Under the pieces are notes generated by a model, which saw only the letters and a program-made list of their open reading frames with translations, was not told the DNA's origin and made no database searches. 29,222 bases of DNA from Heterostelium multicystogenum. Taxonomy: Eukaryota > Evosea > Eumycetozoa > Acytosteliales > Acytosteliaceae. Each line of letters begins with the position of its first letter. Position 1 is the first letter of the stretch. The stretch covers positions 1 through 29,222 of the forward strand of contig RCNN01000215.1 of NCBI GenBank assembly GCA_003667245.1. The letters are read 5' to 3'. The position numbers were made by a program, and so were the translations under genes. This document shows, one piece after another, positions 17,506 through 26,697 of the stretch.

Positions 17506-19610
17506 TTGAAACATCACTTTTCTGCCAGTCTGTTGCTTGCTGGCGCTTGCAGCGCTGCGTCCCTCGTTCACGCCACCGAAGACTTGACGTTGCCGACTAC
17601 CCAGATCGAAGCGAGTAGTGAACCTATTGACGGTCCAACCGTGGGCTACAAAAGCAACCCGTCGTCCAGCACTACCCGTCTGGGCTTGACGGACAAGGAA
17701 ACCCCGCAGGCCGTGACCACCATCACTCGGCAAGCCCTGGATGACTTCAAGATCACGGGCATCAAGGATGCGCTGCGTGCTGCGCCCTCGGTGACCGTGG
17801 AGCAAACCGAAACCGATCGTACGGAATTCACCTCGCGCGGCTTCGATATCAACAACTTTGAATACGATGGCGTGGGCATGCCCTTCGTGGGAACCGTATT
17901 GGTCGGTGATCAGGACTTGGCCGAGTTCGAGCAGATCGACATCCTGCATGGCGCCAATGGTTTGATGAGCGGGGCTGGCAACCCGTCGGCCACGGTCAAT
18001 TTCGTACGCAAACGTCCGACCGAGACCTTCCAGGCGCAAATCGATACCAGCGTCAGCTCATGGGATGGCCGTCGTGTGGACGTGGACGTTTCCGGGCCGT
18101 TGACGGATACCGGCAACGTACGCGGCCGCTTCATTTACTCCCACGACAAGGGCAACTCGTGGATGGATCGATACAGCCATGAGCGCAACGTCGCTGCCGG
18201 GTTGTTGGCGTTCGATGTGTCCGATGCCGACACCGTAACCGTGGGTTTCTCCCAGCACGACAGCAATTCAAACGGCAGCACCTGGGGTAACTTGCCGTTG
18301 GTGGATAACGATGGCAACGCCATTCACTATGGCAGCCGCAGCTCCAGCATCGGCCAGCCGTGGACCTATTGGAACCTGCGTACCCAGCGCACATTCGCTG
18401 AGCTCAAGCATGATTTTTGGCAACGGCTGGAACGCTACGGTCACCGCCACGGGCATCACCGAAAAGCAAGACACCAACATGATGTATGTCGCCGGGGTCA
18501 GCGGTGATGACGCCTCAGTGTTTGCCGCCAATACCACCAGCGAGGCTCATCAGTTGCTGGGCGAGGCCAAGGTCTCCGGCCCGTTCAGCCTGTTTGGCCG
18601 AGAGCATGAGTTGACCCTCGGTGCCGCCTATGGTCGCACCCATCAGAAGGCCCGGGAATACGATGCGGCTGCAGATGGCTACTACGACGTTTCATTCTCG
18701 GATGTGCTGGCGGGCAATCTGGCGCATCCGTCGTTCCTGTTTACCAGCGACGCCAATACGCAGAATTTCACGGACACTCAGAAAAGCGTGTACGCCGGTG
18801 CCCGATTCAGTCTGGCCGATGATCTTCACTGGATCGCCGGCGCGCGGATGATCAGCCTGGACGCTTCCGGCGACAGCTATGGTTCCGACTACTACACCCG
18901 CGCACATGGCAAGGTGACGCCTTACACCGGCCTGGTCTACGACCTAGACAAGCAGTGGAGCGTGTATGGTAGCTGGACGAAAATCTACAGCGCTCAGTAC
19001 AACCTGGGCAGGGACGGCAAACTGCTTGCTCCGCTTGAAGGCAAAAGCATGGAAGCCGGTGTGAAGGGCAGCTTGCTGGATGACCGCCTCAACGTCACCG
19101 CCGCGGCGTTCAAGACCGAACAGCAGAATGTCGCGGAGTATGTCGGTCTGGTGGGTGGCCGGTCCGTTTACGACCCCATGGATTACAAGAGTCACGGAGT
19201 AGAGCTGCAAGCCTCTGGCGAAGCGCTACCCGGCCTGGACGTGCTCGCCGGTATACCTACGTGCGCATCGACAACGACGATGGCGACAAGGCCCCGTAAG
19301 TATGTGCCAACTCATAGCGTGCGCGGCATGCTCACCTATCGCTTGCCAAGTTTGCCCCAAGCCAAGATCGGTACACGGGTAAGCTGGCAGAGTGCAGTGG
19401 AAAACGACACGAACAGTGCCATCCACCAGAACGCCTACGCGTTGCTCGATTTCATGGCCAGCTATGACATCGACAGCAACTGGAGCACGTCGCTGAACCT
19501 GAACAACGTCACCGATCGCAAATACCTGCTATCGCTGTACAACAGTGGCCACGACCGCCAGCTACGGCGCCCCGCGTAACCTGGTAGCGTCTGTTACCTG
19601 GAAATACTGA
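17506..19610 (+). CDS. TonB-dependent siderophore receptor, frames broken
   Basis: Outer-membrane receptor importing a ferric siderophore with energy from TonB. The TTG at 17506 follows AGGA at 17493-17496. It gives a signal peptide (MKHHFSASLLLAGACSAASL, cleavage after VHA). The plug domain includes KETPQAVTTITRQALDDFKI, FTSRGFDINNFEYDGVGMP and QIDILHGANGLMSGAGNPSA. The beta-barrel ends in the aromatic strand ASVTWKY. There is no N-terminal signalling (STN) domain, so it does not drive its own sigma factor as FpvA does. Breaks: surplus T in TTTTT at 18414-18418; one missing and one surplus base near 19250-19300; one surplus C near 19550. Correcting these gives 700 residues, normal for the FhuE/ferric-hydroxamate-like group. 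Substrate unknown. The PepSY gene follows after 69 bases. Confidence 0.92.
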
Positions 19611-19679
19611 TACCGCCTGGGGGCTCGCTGTGCCCCGTGACGCGCGGCGAGCCTGGCGCTTTAAGGAAAACCACCGAGC

Positions 19680-20835
19680 ATGACTGCACGCACCTTGCGT
19701 ATCTGGTTTCTGGTCCACAAATGGACCAGCCTGATCGCTACCGTTTTCCTGTTGTTGCTGTGCCTGACGGGGCTGCCACTGATCTTTCATGAAGAGATTG
19801 AGCACTACTTCGAGCCGCCGCCGCCCCTGCGCCCGCTGACCGCCGATACACCACGAATCGACTACGACACCGTCATTGCCAGTGCATTGGTGGCGCAGCC
19901 GGGGGAGGTCGTGCGTTTTTGTCGGTTTCGATCCGGAAAGTCCGCTCGGTACGGTGTACACGGCAACGAGTATTATGCCGCCACCGATCGAGGGGCATTC
20001 GCAGTCGTTCGATACACGCACTGGCGAGTTATTTCCTGCGGTGCCGCCAGACGAAGGGTTCATGAACCTGATGTTGCGCCTGCATACCGATTTATTCATG
20101 GGGTTGCCCGGTTATCTGTTCCTCGGTTTCATGGGGCTGCTGTTGGTCGCGGCGCTGGTGTCCGGCGTGGTGGTGTACACACCGTTCATGCGCAAGCTGG
20201 ACTTCGCCACTGTGCGCAACGGGCGCAGTTCACGCTTGAAGTGGCTGGACCTGCATAACGTGCTCGGCATCGTCACCCTCGCCTGGGTGTTTGGTGGTGG
20301 GGCTGACAGGCGTGATCAATACGCTGGCATTGCCCATTTTCGACTTTTGGCAGAGTGACCAGTTGGCGCAGATGACCGCGCCCTACAAGGATGCGCCGCC
20401 GCTGGAGCGCCTCGGGTCGTTGCAAAAAGCGCTGGATACCGCGCGTAAGGCGGCGCCAGGCATGGAGCCCAGCTTCATCGCCTTTCCCGGTACTCAGTTC
20501 AGCAGCCAGCACCATTACGCAGTGTTCATGCGCGGCACCACGCCGCTCACTGCGCGATTGCTCAAAGCCGGCCCTGGTGGATGCGAGTACCGGCGAGCTG
20601 ACCGACATGCGTGAGATGCCGTTGTACGTGAAAACCTTGCTGGTTTCGCAGCCGCTGCATTTTGGTGATTACGGTGGTGTGCCGCTGAAGATCATCTGGA
20701 CGCTGCTCGATCTCATCAGCATCGTCATCCTCGGCAGTGGGCTCTACCTGTGGCTGAGCCGTCGCAAGGTACCGTTGCAAAAACGCTTGGATGAATTGCA
20801 TGCCAGCGGGCCGGAAATGGGGGGGCCGATCATGA
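19680..20835 (+). CDS. PepSY-domain membrane protein (iron-uptake associated), frames broken
   Basis: Inner-membrane protein with four predicted membrane helices and PepSY regions. First helix after the family's opening RIWFLVHKWTSLIATVFLLLL. Second near LPGYLFLGFMGLLLVAALVSG, preceded by LMLRLHTDLFMG. Third in WLDLHNVLGIVTLAWV, and last in LDLISIVILGSGLYLWLSRR. Such proteins often follow siderophore receptor genes and are proposed to assist ferric-siderophore reduction or release at the inner membrane. The frame is lost near 19915, 20295 and 20575. At the 3' end a run of seven G (20819-20825) seems one too long: with six, the protein ends EMGGRS and its TGA overlaps the next ATG (ATGA at 20832-20835). 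Corrected length is about 383 residues. Confidence 0.88.
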
Positions 20836-21016
20836 GGCGCGGACTGTGGATGATCTTTTCGCTGGCCGCTGTTGCTCTTTGTTCTAAGCCTGTTCGGATT
20901 GCTCTCGGCGCTGATCGGTGACGGCGTCTATGACCTGCTTTCATGGCTCAGCCTGGGGGTGCCGTTGGGGGCTGGTCGGGGTGGTTTGGCTGCGTTTGCG
21001 TTCAGCCAAACGATGA
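20832..21016 (+). CDS. Small membrane protein (about 60 residues), third gene of the receptor operon
   Basis: Starts MRRGLWMIFSLAAV at the ATG that overlaps the PepSY stop. Two breaks (near 20873 and 20970) split it. Followed through them, it reads LSLFGLLSALIGDGVYDLLSW and then a second hydrophobic segment ending RLRSAKR and TGA at 21014-21016. Correcting two surplus bases gives 61 codons. It has two membrane helices with positive ends, consistent with a small inner-membrane partner of the PepSY protein. No named family recognised. The overlap and composition make it real despite its size. Confidence 0.68.
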
Positions 21017-21069
21017 TTGGCGCGATCCTCCGCGCCGTCATCAACAGCGTCAGCTTCCACTCGGTTGCA

Positions 21070-21183
21070 GGTCGATTTTTCTCCCAGCGGCAACTCACCC
21101 ACGGAGTTCGCCAGGGCATTGGGCATGCTCAGCGCCGCGACGAAGTCGTGAATGCCGCTGTACTGGGAAAGTCTTCCGCACAT
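21070..21183 (-). pseudogene. N-terminal fragment of an SRAP (YedK/HMCES-type) gene
   Basis: The ATG at 21183 starts MCGRLSQYSGIHDFVAALSM, the hallmark opening of SRAP proteins, in which Cys2 forms a thiazolidine link with abasic sites in single-stranded DNA. The match continues to about GELPLGE (near 21075). The rest of the family (the ERYNxAPTxxxxxxR region and the C-terminal GHP motif) is absent in all frames before the convergent operon ends at 21016. About 37 of roughly 220 residues remain, so this is a true truncation, unlike the one-base breaks elsewhere in the window. It suggests an old deletion or rearrangement junction near 21070. The ribosome site region overlaps the end of the coiled-coil gene upstream. 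Confidence 0.65.
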
Positions 21184-21210
21184 GGCCAAGCCCTCAACCT
21201 GAACCTGAGC

Positions 21211-21549
21211 TTAGACAATGGTTTTTGGGTGAGACATCAGTTCGTTCAGCACACTGCGCAGCCTCTCGGCCTCGCGCGTGCTGAGTCGATCTGAAGTGGT
21301 GAGGTTGGCGATCTGCTTCCTCATCGCTGCAGCTTCGGCACCGCGCAGCCTGAGGTATCCGGCAAACTCTTCGTTCTTTGCCTGTGCTTCTGTCAGCATC
21401 GCGACCAGGCCGAAGATATCCGCCCGGGCCTTGCGCAGTTGCAGGTTCAGTTCCTGGATCTCGTTCTCGAGCAGCCGGGCATGTTGTTTGTGCATTTCGA
21501 GAGGCGTGGGGATGCCAAGCCACCCGCAGGTGTCTTCGTCGATATTCAT
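21211..21549 (-). CDS. Coiled-coil protein of unknown function, 112 residues
   Basis: Intact frame from the ATG at 21549 (MNIDEDTCGWLGIPTPLEMH), with AGGAGG-like CTCC on the + strand near 21553 reading as a ribosome site on the minus strand. Residues 20-100 are heptad-rich (LLENEIQELNLQLRKARADI, AQAKNEEFAGYL), predicting a long helix or coiled coil. There is no signal peptide or membrane segment, so it is probably cytosolic. I do not recognise a family. It lies 28 bases before the SRAP fragment on the same strand, so they may once have been co-transcribed. The region 21550-21670 between it and the hydrolase holds no gene; a GTATACAGTAT-like A+T-rich stretch near 21574-21587 may be its promoter. 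Confidence 0.68.
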   Translation of the reverse strand: MNIDEDTCGWLGIPTPLEMHKQHARLLENEIQELNLQLRKARADIFGLVAMLTEAQAKNEEFAGYLRLRGAEAAAMRKQIANLTTSDRLSTREAERLRSVLNELMSHPKTIV

Positions 21550-21670
21550 AGGAGGTATTTCGAGTGCTGTATGTGTATACAGTATTCGAGATTGGGTGAA
21601 GTGGAATGCTTGAGGCGACGAACTGCAGGGTTACCCGACGATCAGTCGGGCGCGGGCCTCCCACTCTTTA

Positions 21671-22641
21671 CTATTTACCGGCGGTGATACGCGCCATGAA
21701 CTGACGCGTCAGGCTGGCGATCTGCTCGGTTTTTTCATCGAGCGCGAAAATGCCCCGCGTCCAGAATATGAACCTCGGCCCCCGGCACATCATCCTTGTA
21801 GCGCATGGCTCCCGGCACAATGAACGACGGGTCGTATTTTCCCCACATGACCAACATCGGCGGTTGGTTGTCTTTCAACATTGCTGCCATTTTGGGTAAG
21901 AGGCCACGTTGTTCTGGTTAGTCCAGCAACAACGCCGACTGTATCGCCCGCTGGCCCGGACGGGATAAGGCGGCAAACTCGTCCTCCCAGGCATCAGGGT
22001 TGTAACGCTCGGGATGAGGGCTGGTGCCCAGATGAACGCTGCTTCGTGCCTTCGTACCCCGTGAACCCATCGACTTGTTCGGGATGTTCGGCGGGAGCCT
22101 TCCAGTACTTGGCGATGTTCGCCCATTTGGCACCCAGGCCTTCGTCATAGGCATTGGCGTTCTGGATGATGATGCCGTGCAGTTTTTGCGGCGCGTTTGA
22201 GGATCATCCGAAAGCCTACCGGGCCGCCGTAGTCCTGCATAAACAGGGTGTATTCATGGATCTGCAATTGCGTGAGCAGCTTGCTCATGGTGTCGGCCAG
22301 ATGGTCAAACGTGTAGGTGTAGGTCGCGGCCGAGGGCGCGTCGCTTCTGCCGAATCCGGGGTAGTCGGGGGCGATCACGTGATACCGGTCAGCAAGCAGC
22401 GGGATCAGCGAGTCCCACATGCGCGAGGACGAAGGTAGCCATGGAGCAGCACCAGGGGCGGCGCGTCCCTGGGGCCGGCCTCGCGATAGAAAACCCTCAC
22501 GCCGTCCACACTGGACCAATGATAGTCAGTGGACTCGGTGGTATAGGGGACGGACGGCACCGGTTCGCTGGCGTGTGCCGGTGCGGTCATCGAAAGAGTG
22601 GTCATAACTGCTCCCAGCGTGCAAAAGGTGGCGATGTTCAT
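21671..22641 (-). CDS. Secreted alpha/beta hydrolase (epoxide hydrolase/haloalkane dehalogenase-like), frames broken
   Basis: Periplasmic or secreted alpha/beta-fold hydrolase of about 320 residues. Start taken at 22641 (MNIATFCTLGAVMTTLSM, cleavage after APAHA). An in-frame ATG at 22668 (MRKSELRAS) would give a more basic signal start and is a real alternative. The oxyanion region PLVLLHG is followed by PSSSRMWDSLIPLL. Then come DYPGFGRSD, and the nucleophile elbow FMQDYGGPVGFR with Asp as nucleophile, as in epoxide hydrolases and haloalkane dehalogenases. The catalytic His is in LDAGHF. Breaks lie near 22440, 22195, 22060, 21900 and 21747. The last is a surplus A in AAAA at 21747-21750 (+), after which it ends MARITAGK. 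It is divergent from the DJ-1/AraC regulator (gap 138 bases), its probable controller. Confidence 0.88.
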
Positions 22642-22779
22642 TGAGGCCCTGAGCTCTGATTTGCGCATTTCCCGGTGAAATGCAGCTGCGATCAGAGTGA
22701 ACGCATCCGGGAACTCACACCATTGGCCCAATGACCATTTTTCATTAGAATCGGGCCAATCTCGATCAGGCCCCGCCCT

Positions 22780-23738
22780 ATGAAAAAAAGTGTGAAAGTT
22801 GCAGTCATCGCCTTTAACGGCATCAGCCCCTTTCACACCTTTCTGTGCCGTGCCTCGTATTTGGTAAAGATCGCCGAGTGGGGGATTCGCCCTGGTTTGA
22901 ATTGGTGGTCTGCGCGGGCGAAGAGGGGGCGCTGGTTACCAACGCCGGTTTCGCGATCCACTGTGACCATGGTTTGGACCAGGTTGCAGGAGCTGACATC
23001 GTCATCATTCCCAGCTGGCGGGACGTCACCGAAAGGCCGCCGAGCGCACTCCTCGAAACGCTTCAGGCAGCCCATGAACGAGGCGCGCTGGTGGTCGGCC
23101 TGTGCCTGGGGGCGTTCGTGCTTGCCCATGCGGGCCTGCTGTGCGACAAGCGGGCAACCACGCACTGGGCGTGGGCGGCGCATCTGGCGCGAGATTTCCC
23201 ACGCATTGAAGTGGACCCCAAAAGTGCTCTATGTCGAGGCGCAGCAAATCCTGACCTCTGCAGGCGTGGCCGCAGGGCTCGATTGCTGTATTCATATCGT
23301 CAGGCGGATCTACGGGCGGGGGGTTGCCAACGCGTTGGCGCGTCAACTGCTGGTTTCCCCCATCGCGACGGAGGCCAGGCCCAGTTCATCAGCCAGCCTG
23401 TTCCTCAAGGCGCAAGCGACCAGCGTCTCGGCCAGTTGCTGGACTGGCTTCGGGCAAACCTGGAACAACCGTTGTCAATCGATCAGGTGGCGACGAGGCT
23501 GGCGATGAGTCGACGCAGTTTCACCCGGCACTTCAAGCAACTGACCGGCTCGACGTTTGGCAAGTGGCTCACGAATGAGCGAATCAAGGCCGTCCAACTG
23601 CAACTTGAAACAACCGACCATAGCGTCGAGTCGATCGCTGACGCTTGCGGGTTTGGTACAAGCCTGTCGTTACGTCAGCACTTTTTCTCGATCGTGGGCG
23701 TGAGCCCCACAACCTACCGGAAGGCTTATCATCGATAG
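22780..23738 (+). CDS. GlxA/FtrA-type AraC regulator with DJ-1/PfpI domain, frames broken
   Basis: Transcription regulator of about 318 residues. The N-terminal DJ-1/PfpI (GATase1-like) domain opens MKKSVKVAVIAFNGISPFH and includes ADIVIIPSWRD and GLCLGAFVLAHAGLL, with Cys in the nucleophile-elbow position. The C-terminal AraC domain has both helix-turn-helix units: SIDQVATRLAMSRRSFTRHF and SVESIADACGFGTSLSLRQHF, ending SPTTYRKAYHR. Breaks lie near 22845, 23220 and 23365. The ATG at 22780 is the first of the clear frame; its leader is divergent from the alpha/beta hydrolase gene, which it probably regulates. Such domains usually sense small metabolites; the effector is unknown. After it, CGGGT at 23757-23761 and ACCCG at 23768-23772 form a weak hairpin. 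I see no gene in 23739-24002. Confidence 0.9.
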
Positions 23739-24002
23739 GGAGGTACCTGTAATTTCCGGGTTCCGATACCCGTTCGCTGACTTGCAGCGACGGAGCGAAA
23801 ACTGGCCAGTGACTCCTGCGGGTACAAGGCCGAAAAGCTCTCCAGGCAACCGCCTGCAAGTGAAAGCGATTTGGCCTCGGGCTGGCAGTTTCCTCCTGAC
23901 TGACTAACCTTCTACGCAACGGCCATCCTTGTACAAGTGTCAAGGGTCTACCTCAGGGACCTGAACCGGCGCGCTGGGTTGGCAAGTCATAAGGAGAGCT
24001 TC

Positions 24003-24540
24003 ATGAATGGACTTATCTCAAGAGTCTTACTGGCGTTGACGACACTGGCCTGGATGTCCGGCTCCCAGGCCGCGACCACCGTCACCGGGCAAATCAGTGC
24101 GTCGCTGATATTGATCAACAGTTGCCTGGTCAACGGCGTGGGAGGCACCACAGGCTTGAATTTCGGTGCGTTGAACTTTGGTACGGGCCAACACCCTGTA
24201 TACCGAGGCTGATGGGCAAGTGCTGGGCGGCGGCGGCGCGCCTTTGTCTATTCAATGCTCGGCGGGTACTTCGCCGGTATTGACCATCACGTCCGGCGCC
24301 AATGATGGCAAATCCACCGGTGGAACGCGTGCCCTGGCAGACGGTGCCGGCCACTTTGCGCCCTATGACATCTACACCGACGCCGCCCACACGCAAATTC
24401 TTGCCAACAACGGCACTATCAATCTCACGGCCAGCACCGGGGTTGCGCAAACAGTGAGCATTTACGGTAAATCACCGGGCAAGGTGGGTTTGCCGGCCGG
24501 CACTTATACCGACACGATTGCGGTCACGCTGACGTTTTGA
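24003..24540 (+). CDS. Spore coat protein U (SCPU)-domain, pilin-like secreted protein, one frame break
   Basis: Secreted protein of 178 residues, of the family that forms subunits of archaic (Csu-type) chaperone-usher pili. The ATG at 24003 follows AAGGAGAG at 23991-23998. Signal peptide SRVLLALTTLAWMSGSQA precedes the mature start ATTVTGQISASLILINSC, which carries the family's first Cys. A second Cys in PLSIQCSAG and the C-terminal strand YTDTIAVTLTF fit the fold. One surplus G (GGG at 24185-24187) breaks the frame; with GG it reads FGTANTLYTEADGQ. Corrected length is exactly 179 codons with stop. The usual chaperone, usher and tip genes do not follow, so it is an orphan here or its partners are elsewhere. 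Confidence 0.88.
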
Positions 24541-24600
24541 GTATGGGGCGTGTCGCCTGGGGTAAAGGGGACTGATTTACCTGGACAGTGCGATGCAGAA

Positions 24601-24622
24601 AAAGCCCGCAAGCGCGGGCTTT
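24601..24622. terminator. Bidirectional terminator between pilin-like gene and small secreted protein
   Basis: AAAGCCCGC at 24601-24609 pairs with GCGGGCTTT at 24614-24622 across four bases. On the minus strand the stem is followed by further T residues. It lies 18 bases after the minus gene's stop and 60 bases after the pilin-like gene's stop, serving convergent genes. Confidence 0.82.
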
Positions 24623-24639
24623 CTGCCGGGCAGCTCGAG

Positions 24640-25021
24640 TTACTTGAACAGGCCACCAATTGCGTTGATCGCATCCGCAGCCTTGTTCACGTTTTGCTGG
24701 CGCTGAGGGTTAGTGTCCACTTGTGCCTGGGTGTTGTAGGTACTGTTGCTGCAGCTCTTGTTGGTTTGTGTCAGTGCTGCCTGGAACGCGGTCGCGCGCA
24801 AGGTATCGCCCTTGGCATTGGCCGCATTGATATTGGTCTGCAGGTCGCGGATTCTGTTGCTGGCAGGAGGCACTATTGGCGTTGACGGTGTTGTTGCTGT
24901 TGCCGGCCCCCCCAATGCCGATGACAGGGCACCGGTGAGGGCAGACAGGTCGGCGGCGTGGGCGGTCAAAGTGAACAGGCTGAACCAGGGCGGCGGCTGG
25001 GGCGAGTTTGGAAAGACGCAT
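24640..25021 (-). CDS. Small secreted protein of unknown function, frames broken
   Basis: The ATG at 25021 gives a signal peptide beginning MRLSKLAPAAALV. After a break near 24970 it continues LFTLTAHAADLSALTGALSS, with cleavage after AHA. A second break near 24890 separates an Asn/Ser-rich linker from the last part, SNRIRDLQTNINAANAKGD to KAADAINAIGGLFK. The mature protein is about 105 residues, helical, rich in Ala, Asn and Gln, with a Cys in NKSCSNSTYN. It is probably periplasmic. I do not recognise a family. It is transcribed towards the shared terminator at 24601. The 240 bases upstream contain two inverted repeats (25126-25140 and 25147-25178) that may regulate it. Confidence 0.7.
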
Positions 25022-25125
25022 GGCAAACCTCAATGTTTTAATTGCCTGCGCATCTCCGGGGGCCCGAGCAGGCGCAGAACAATATCCGTATAGAGGTGAG
25101 CGCTCGGGTGGGGCGAAATATATTT

Positions 25126-25140
25126 GGTCAAATTTTGACC
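25126..25140. promoter_or_regulatory. Perfect 15-base palindrome, candidate operator
   Basis: GGTCAAATTTTGACC is a perfect odd palindrome (GGTCAAA-T-TTTGACC) about 105 bases before the start of the small secreted protein. Size and symmetry fit a dimeric repressor or activator site. The cognate regulator is unknown. Confidence 0.42.
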
Positions 25141-25146
25141 TTCAAC

Positions 25147-25178
25147 CGTGAAACTCCATAAATGTGAGTTGTTTCACG
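25147..25178. repeat. Inverted repeat CGTGAAAC / GTTTCACG
   Basis: CGTGAAAC at 25147-25154 and GTTTCACG at 25171-25178 are perfect inverted repeats with a 16-base spacer. With one skipped C the match extends to CAAC on the left and GTTG on the right. It is either a hairpin ending the small membrane protein gene (its stop is at 25263) or a second operator next to the 25126 palindrome. Confidence 0.42.
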
Positions 25179-25262
25179 TTGTTTGTCTGGCATTTGACGA
25201 CGTATCAAGGTGAGGGCACGAGCCCGAGTGATGCGCGATGCAAGCTGAAACGCCTGGGTGCT

Positions 25263-25481
25263 TCACTTGGCGCAACAAACACCCGATAGCTTCACCAGCA
25301 GTGTCAGCGCGACGATTGCCCAGCCAAAGTTGAGTGCGACAAACATCCATTCCGGCGGATTTGTACCCAGGAAAATCGTCGAGGTAACCGTCAAGAAAAC
25401 CATCAAAAGACCAATTGGGAGCCAGAACCAGAGGTGTTTCTGGCGCTGGCACACCTCTATGTGCAGCGGGGCTATCTTCAT
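25263..25481 (-). CDS. Small two-helix membrane protein, 72 residues
   Basis: Intact frame from the ATG at 25481 (MKIAPLHIEVCQRQKHLW). Two strong membrane helices (FWLPIGLLMVFLTVTSTIFLG and FVALNFGWAIVALTLLV) flank a short loop with NPPEW. It ends KLSGVCCAK with two adjacent Cys. It is probably an inner-membrane protein with both ends in the cytoplasm. I recognise no family. It lies 109 bases downstream of the family 6 glycoside hydrolase on the same strand. The strong hydrophobic pattern and absence of breaks support it. Confidence 0.62.
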   Translation of the reverse strand: MKIAPLHIEVCQRQKHLWFWLPIGLLMVFLTVTSTIFLGTNPPEWMFVALNFGWAIVALTLLVKLSGVCCAK

Positions 25482-25590
25482 GGAGCGTCATGTGTTGTCG
25501 GCCTCGGTAACCTGCTGCTTCCCTGCCGATGTTCAGCTCAAGAGCGCTATCCTGAGCAATGAGTCCAGGTGATGCAAGGCTCATTCGCCG

Positions 25591-26560
25591 TTAGTGTCCA
25601 TCAATCAGGCGAGTGCCAGTTTCGGCACTGAAGGTGCCTGCCGCCGGGTCTTCATGACAATCGGTTTTCGTCGAAGACGCACCGTCCGAATTGCCCGGGA
25701 GTTTGATCCATAGGGCAACCAACCGTGGCGAAAGCACTTGCGGTGGCATGCCCAGTCTGCGCCCCACCGGGTTGCACCAGTCTCCAGGATTCGCACCATT
25801 GCCGTTGCGGCTGGTATCCACCGCCACGGCTTTTGTATAGGCGTATTCGCTTAACAACCTGGCATTGATGGCATCACCATAACTGCGCACCTGGGCGAGG
25901 GTGTAGAAGTTGGCGATATTCAGGGCAAACCCCCGAATCTGTTTCACCCCGGCTGCATTCAACGCATCGGCCATGGCGCCTGGGGATTTCCAGCCTGGAT
26001 TGCCAGCGTCCCAGATAAACATCGGCATGGCGTGCGCGCTGGTTGAACCCCGATACGGCGTAATTGATTAGCCCCAGCCGCTCGGCGCGCTTGTCCCTTG
26101 TCCAGGCACTGCAGGTCTGCCAGTGCGTCCGGCTCCAAGATAACCAGCGCCGGCTGGTCTCCAATGCCTTTGATCAGTTGGTCTATCCAGCCCCGGTACT
26201 CCGCCGCTGCCGGTGCGCCACCCTTCGAGGCGCCACCGCTGCAGTCGCGGTGGGGCAGGTTATAGGCCACCAAAATCGGTGTTTTATCAGCGCTGGCGGC
26301 AGCGGTTACATAGCGATTGACGCTCGGCCCAGCGTCCTATGGCCTGGCTGGTGCCGGTCAGCACACGGGCACTGGCACCTCGGCAATGGTTGAGCGGATG
26401 CTTGCAGTGGCAGGCGTATCGGGGTGCTGCTGGAACCACTGTGCGGCGGTGGACTGCGGGTTGACGTAGAACCCATCACTCGCTCTGGGCAGCAGGCAGC
26501 ATCGAACAGGCAGATAAAGCCGGCGGCAAGGGTGGCGATTCTTTTAGCACGCTCTAACAC
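25591..26560 (-). CDS. Glycoside hydrolase family 6 (cellulase-type), frames broken
   Basis: Secreted endoglucanase/cellobiohydrolase-type enzyme that cleaves beta-1,4-glucan with inversion. Motifs in order: ILVAYNLPHRDCSGG (near 26270-26230; the Asp of RDC aligns with the family's general acid), EYRGWIDQLIKGIG, LVILEPDALADL (near 26150), INYAVSGFNQRA, FIWDAGNPGWKSPGAMADAL (near 26015), VAVDTSRNGNGANPGDWC (near 25830) and LWIKLPGNSDGA. These follow the Thermobifida Cel6A pattern. The start is uncertain: a GTG at 26560 gives LERAKRIATLAAGFICLF, a plausible signal peptide, and an ATG at 26623 is also in frame. Breaks lie near 26480, 26400, 26330, 26090 and 26040. The stop at 25591 follows LIDGH. 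No cellulose-binding domain is seen. In pseudomonads such enzymes may act on the cell's own cellulose or on plant material. Confidence 0.87.
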
Positions 26561-26697
26561 ACAGTAAGAGGGGCGGGTGGCCAAGGTAAGTCGGCTCGCC
26601 GCTGACGTCACGTGAAGCTGCATGAAGCTTGCCGGCTAGCCGCGCAGACAGTGCCCATGGCATGCTCCCACGCTCAGCATCCAGTCAAGGAAGAACG

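Noticed and set aside
23739..24002. Possible small gene between the DJ-1/AraC regulator and the pilin-like gene
   Set aside because: No frame with a ribosome site and protein-like composition; only a weak hairpin at 23757-23772.
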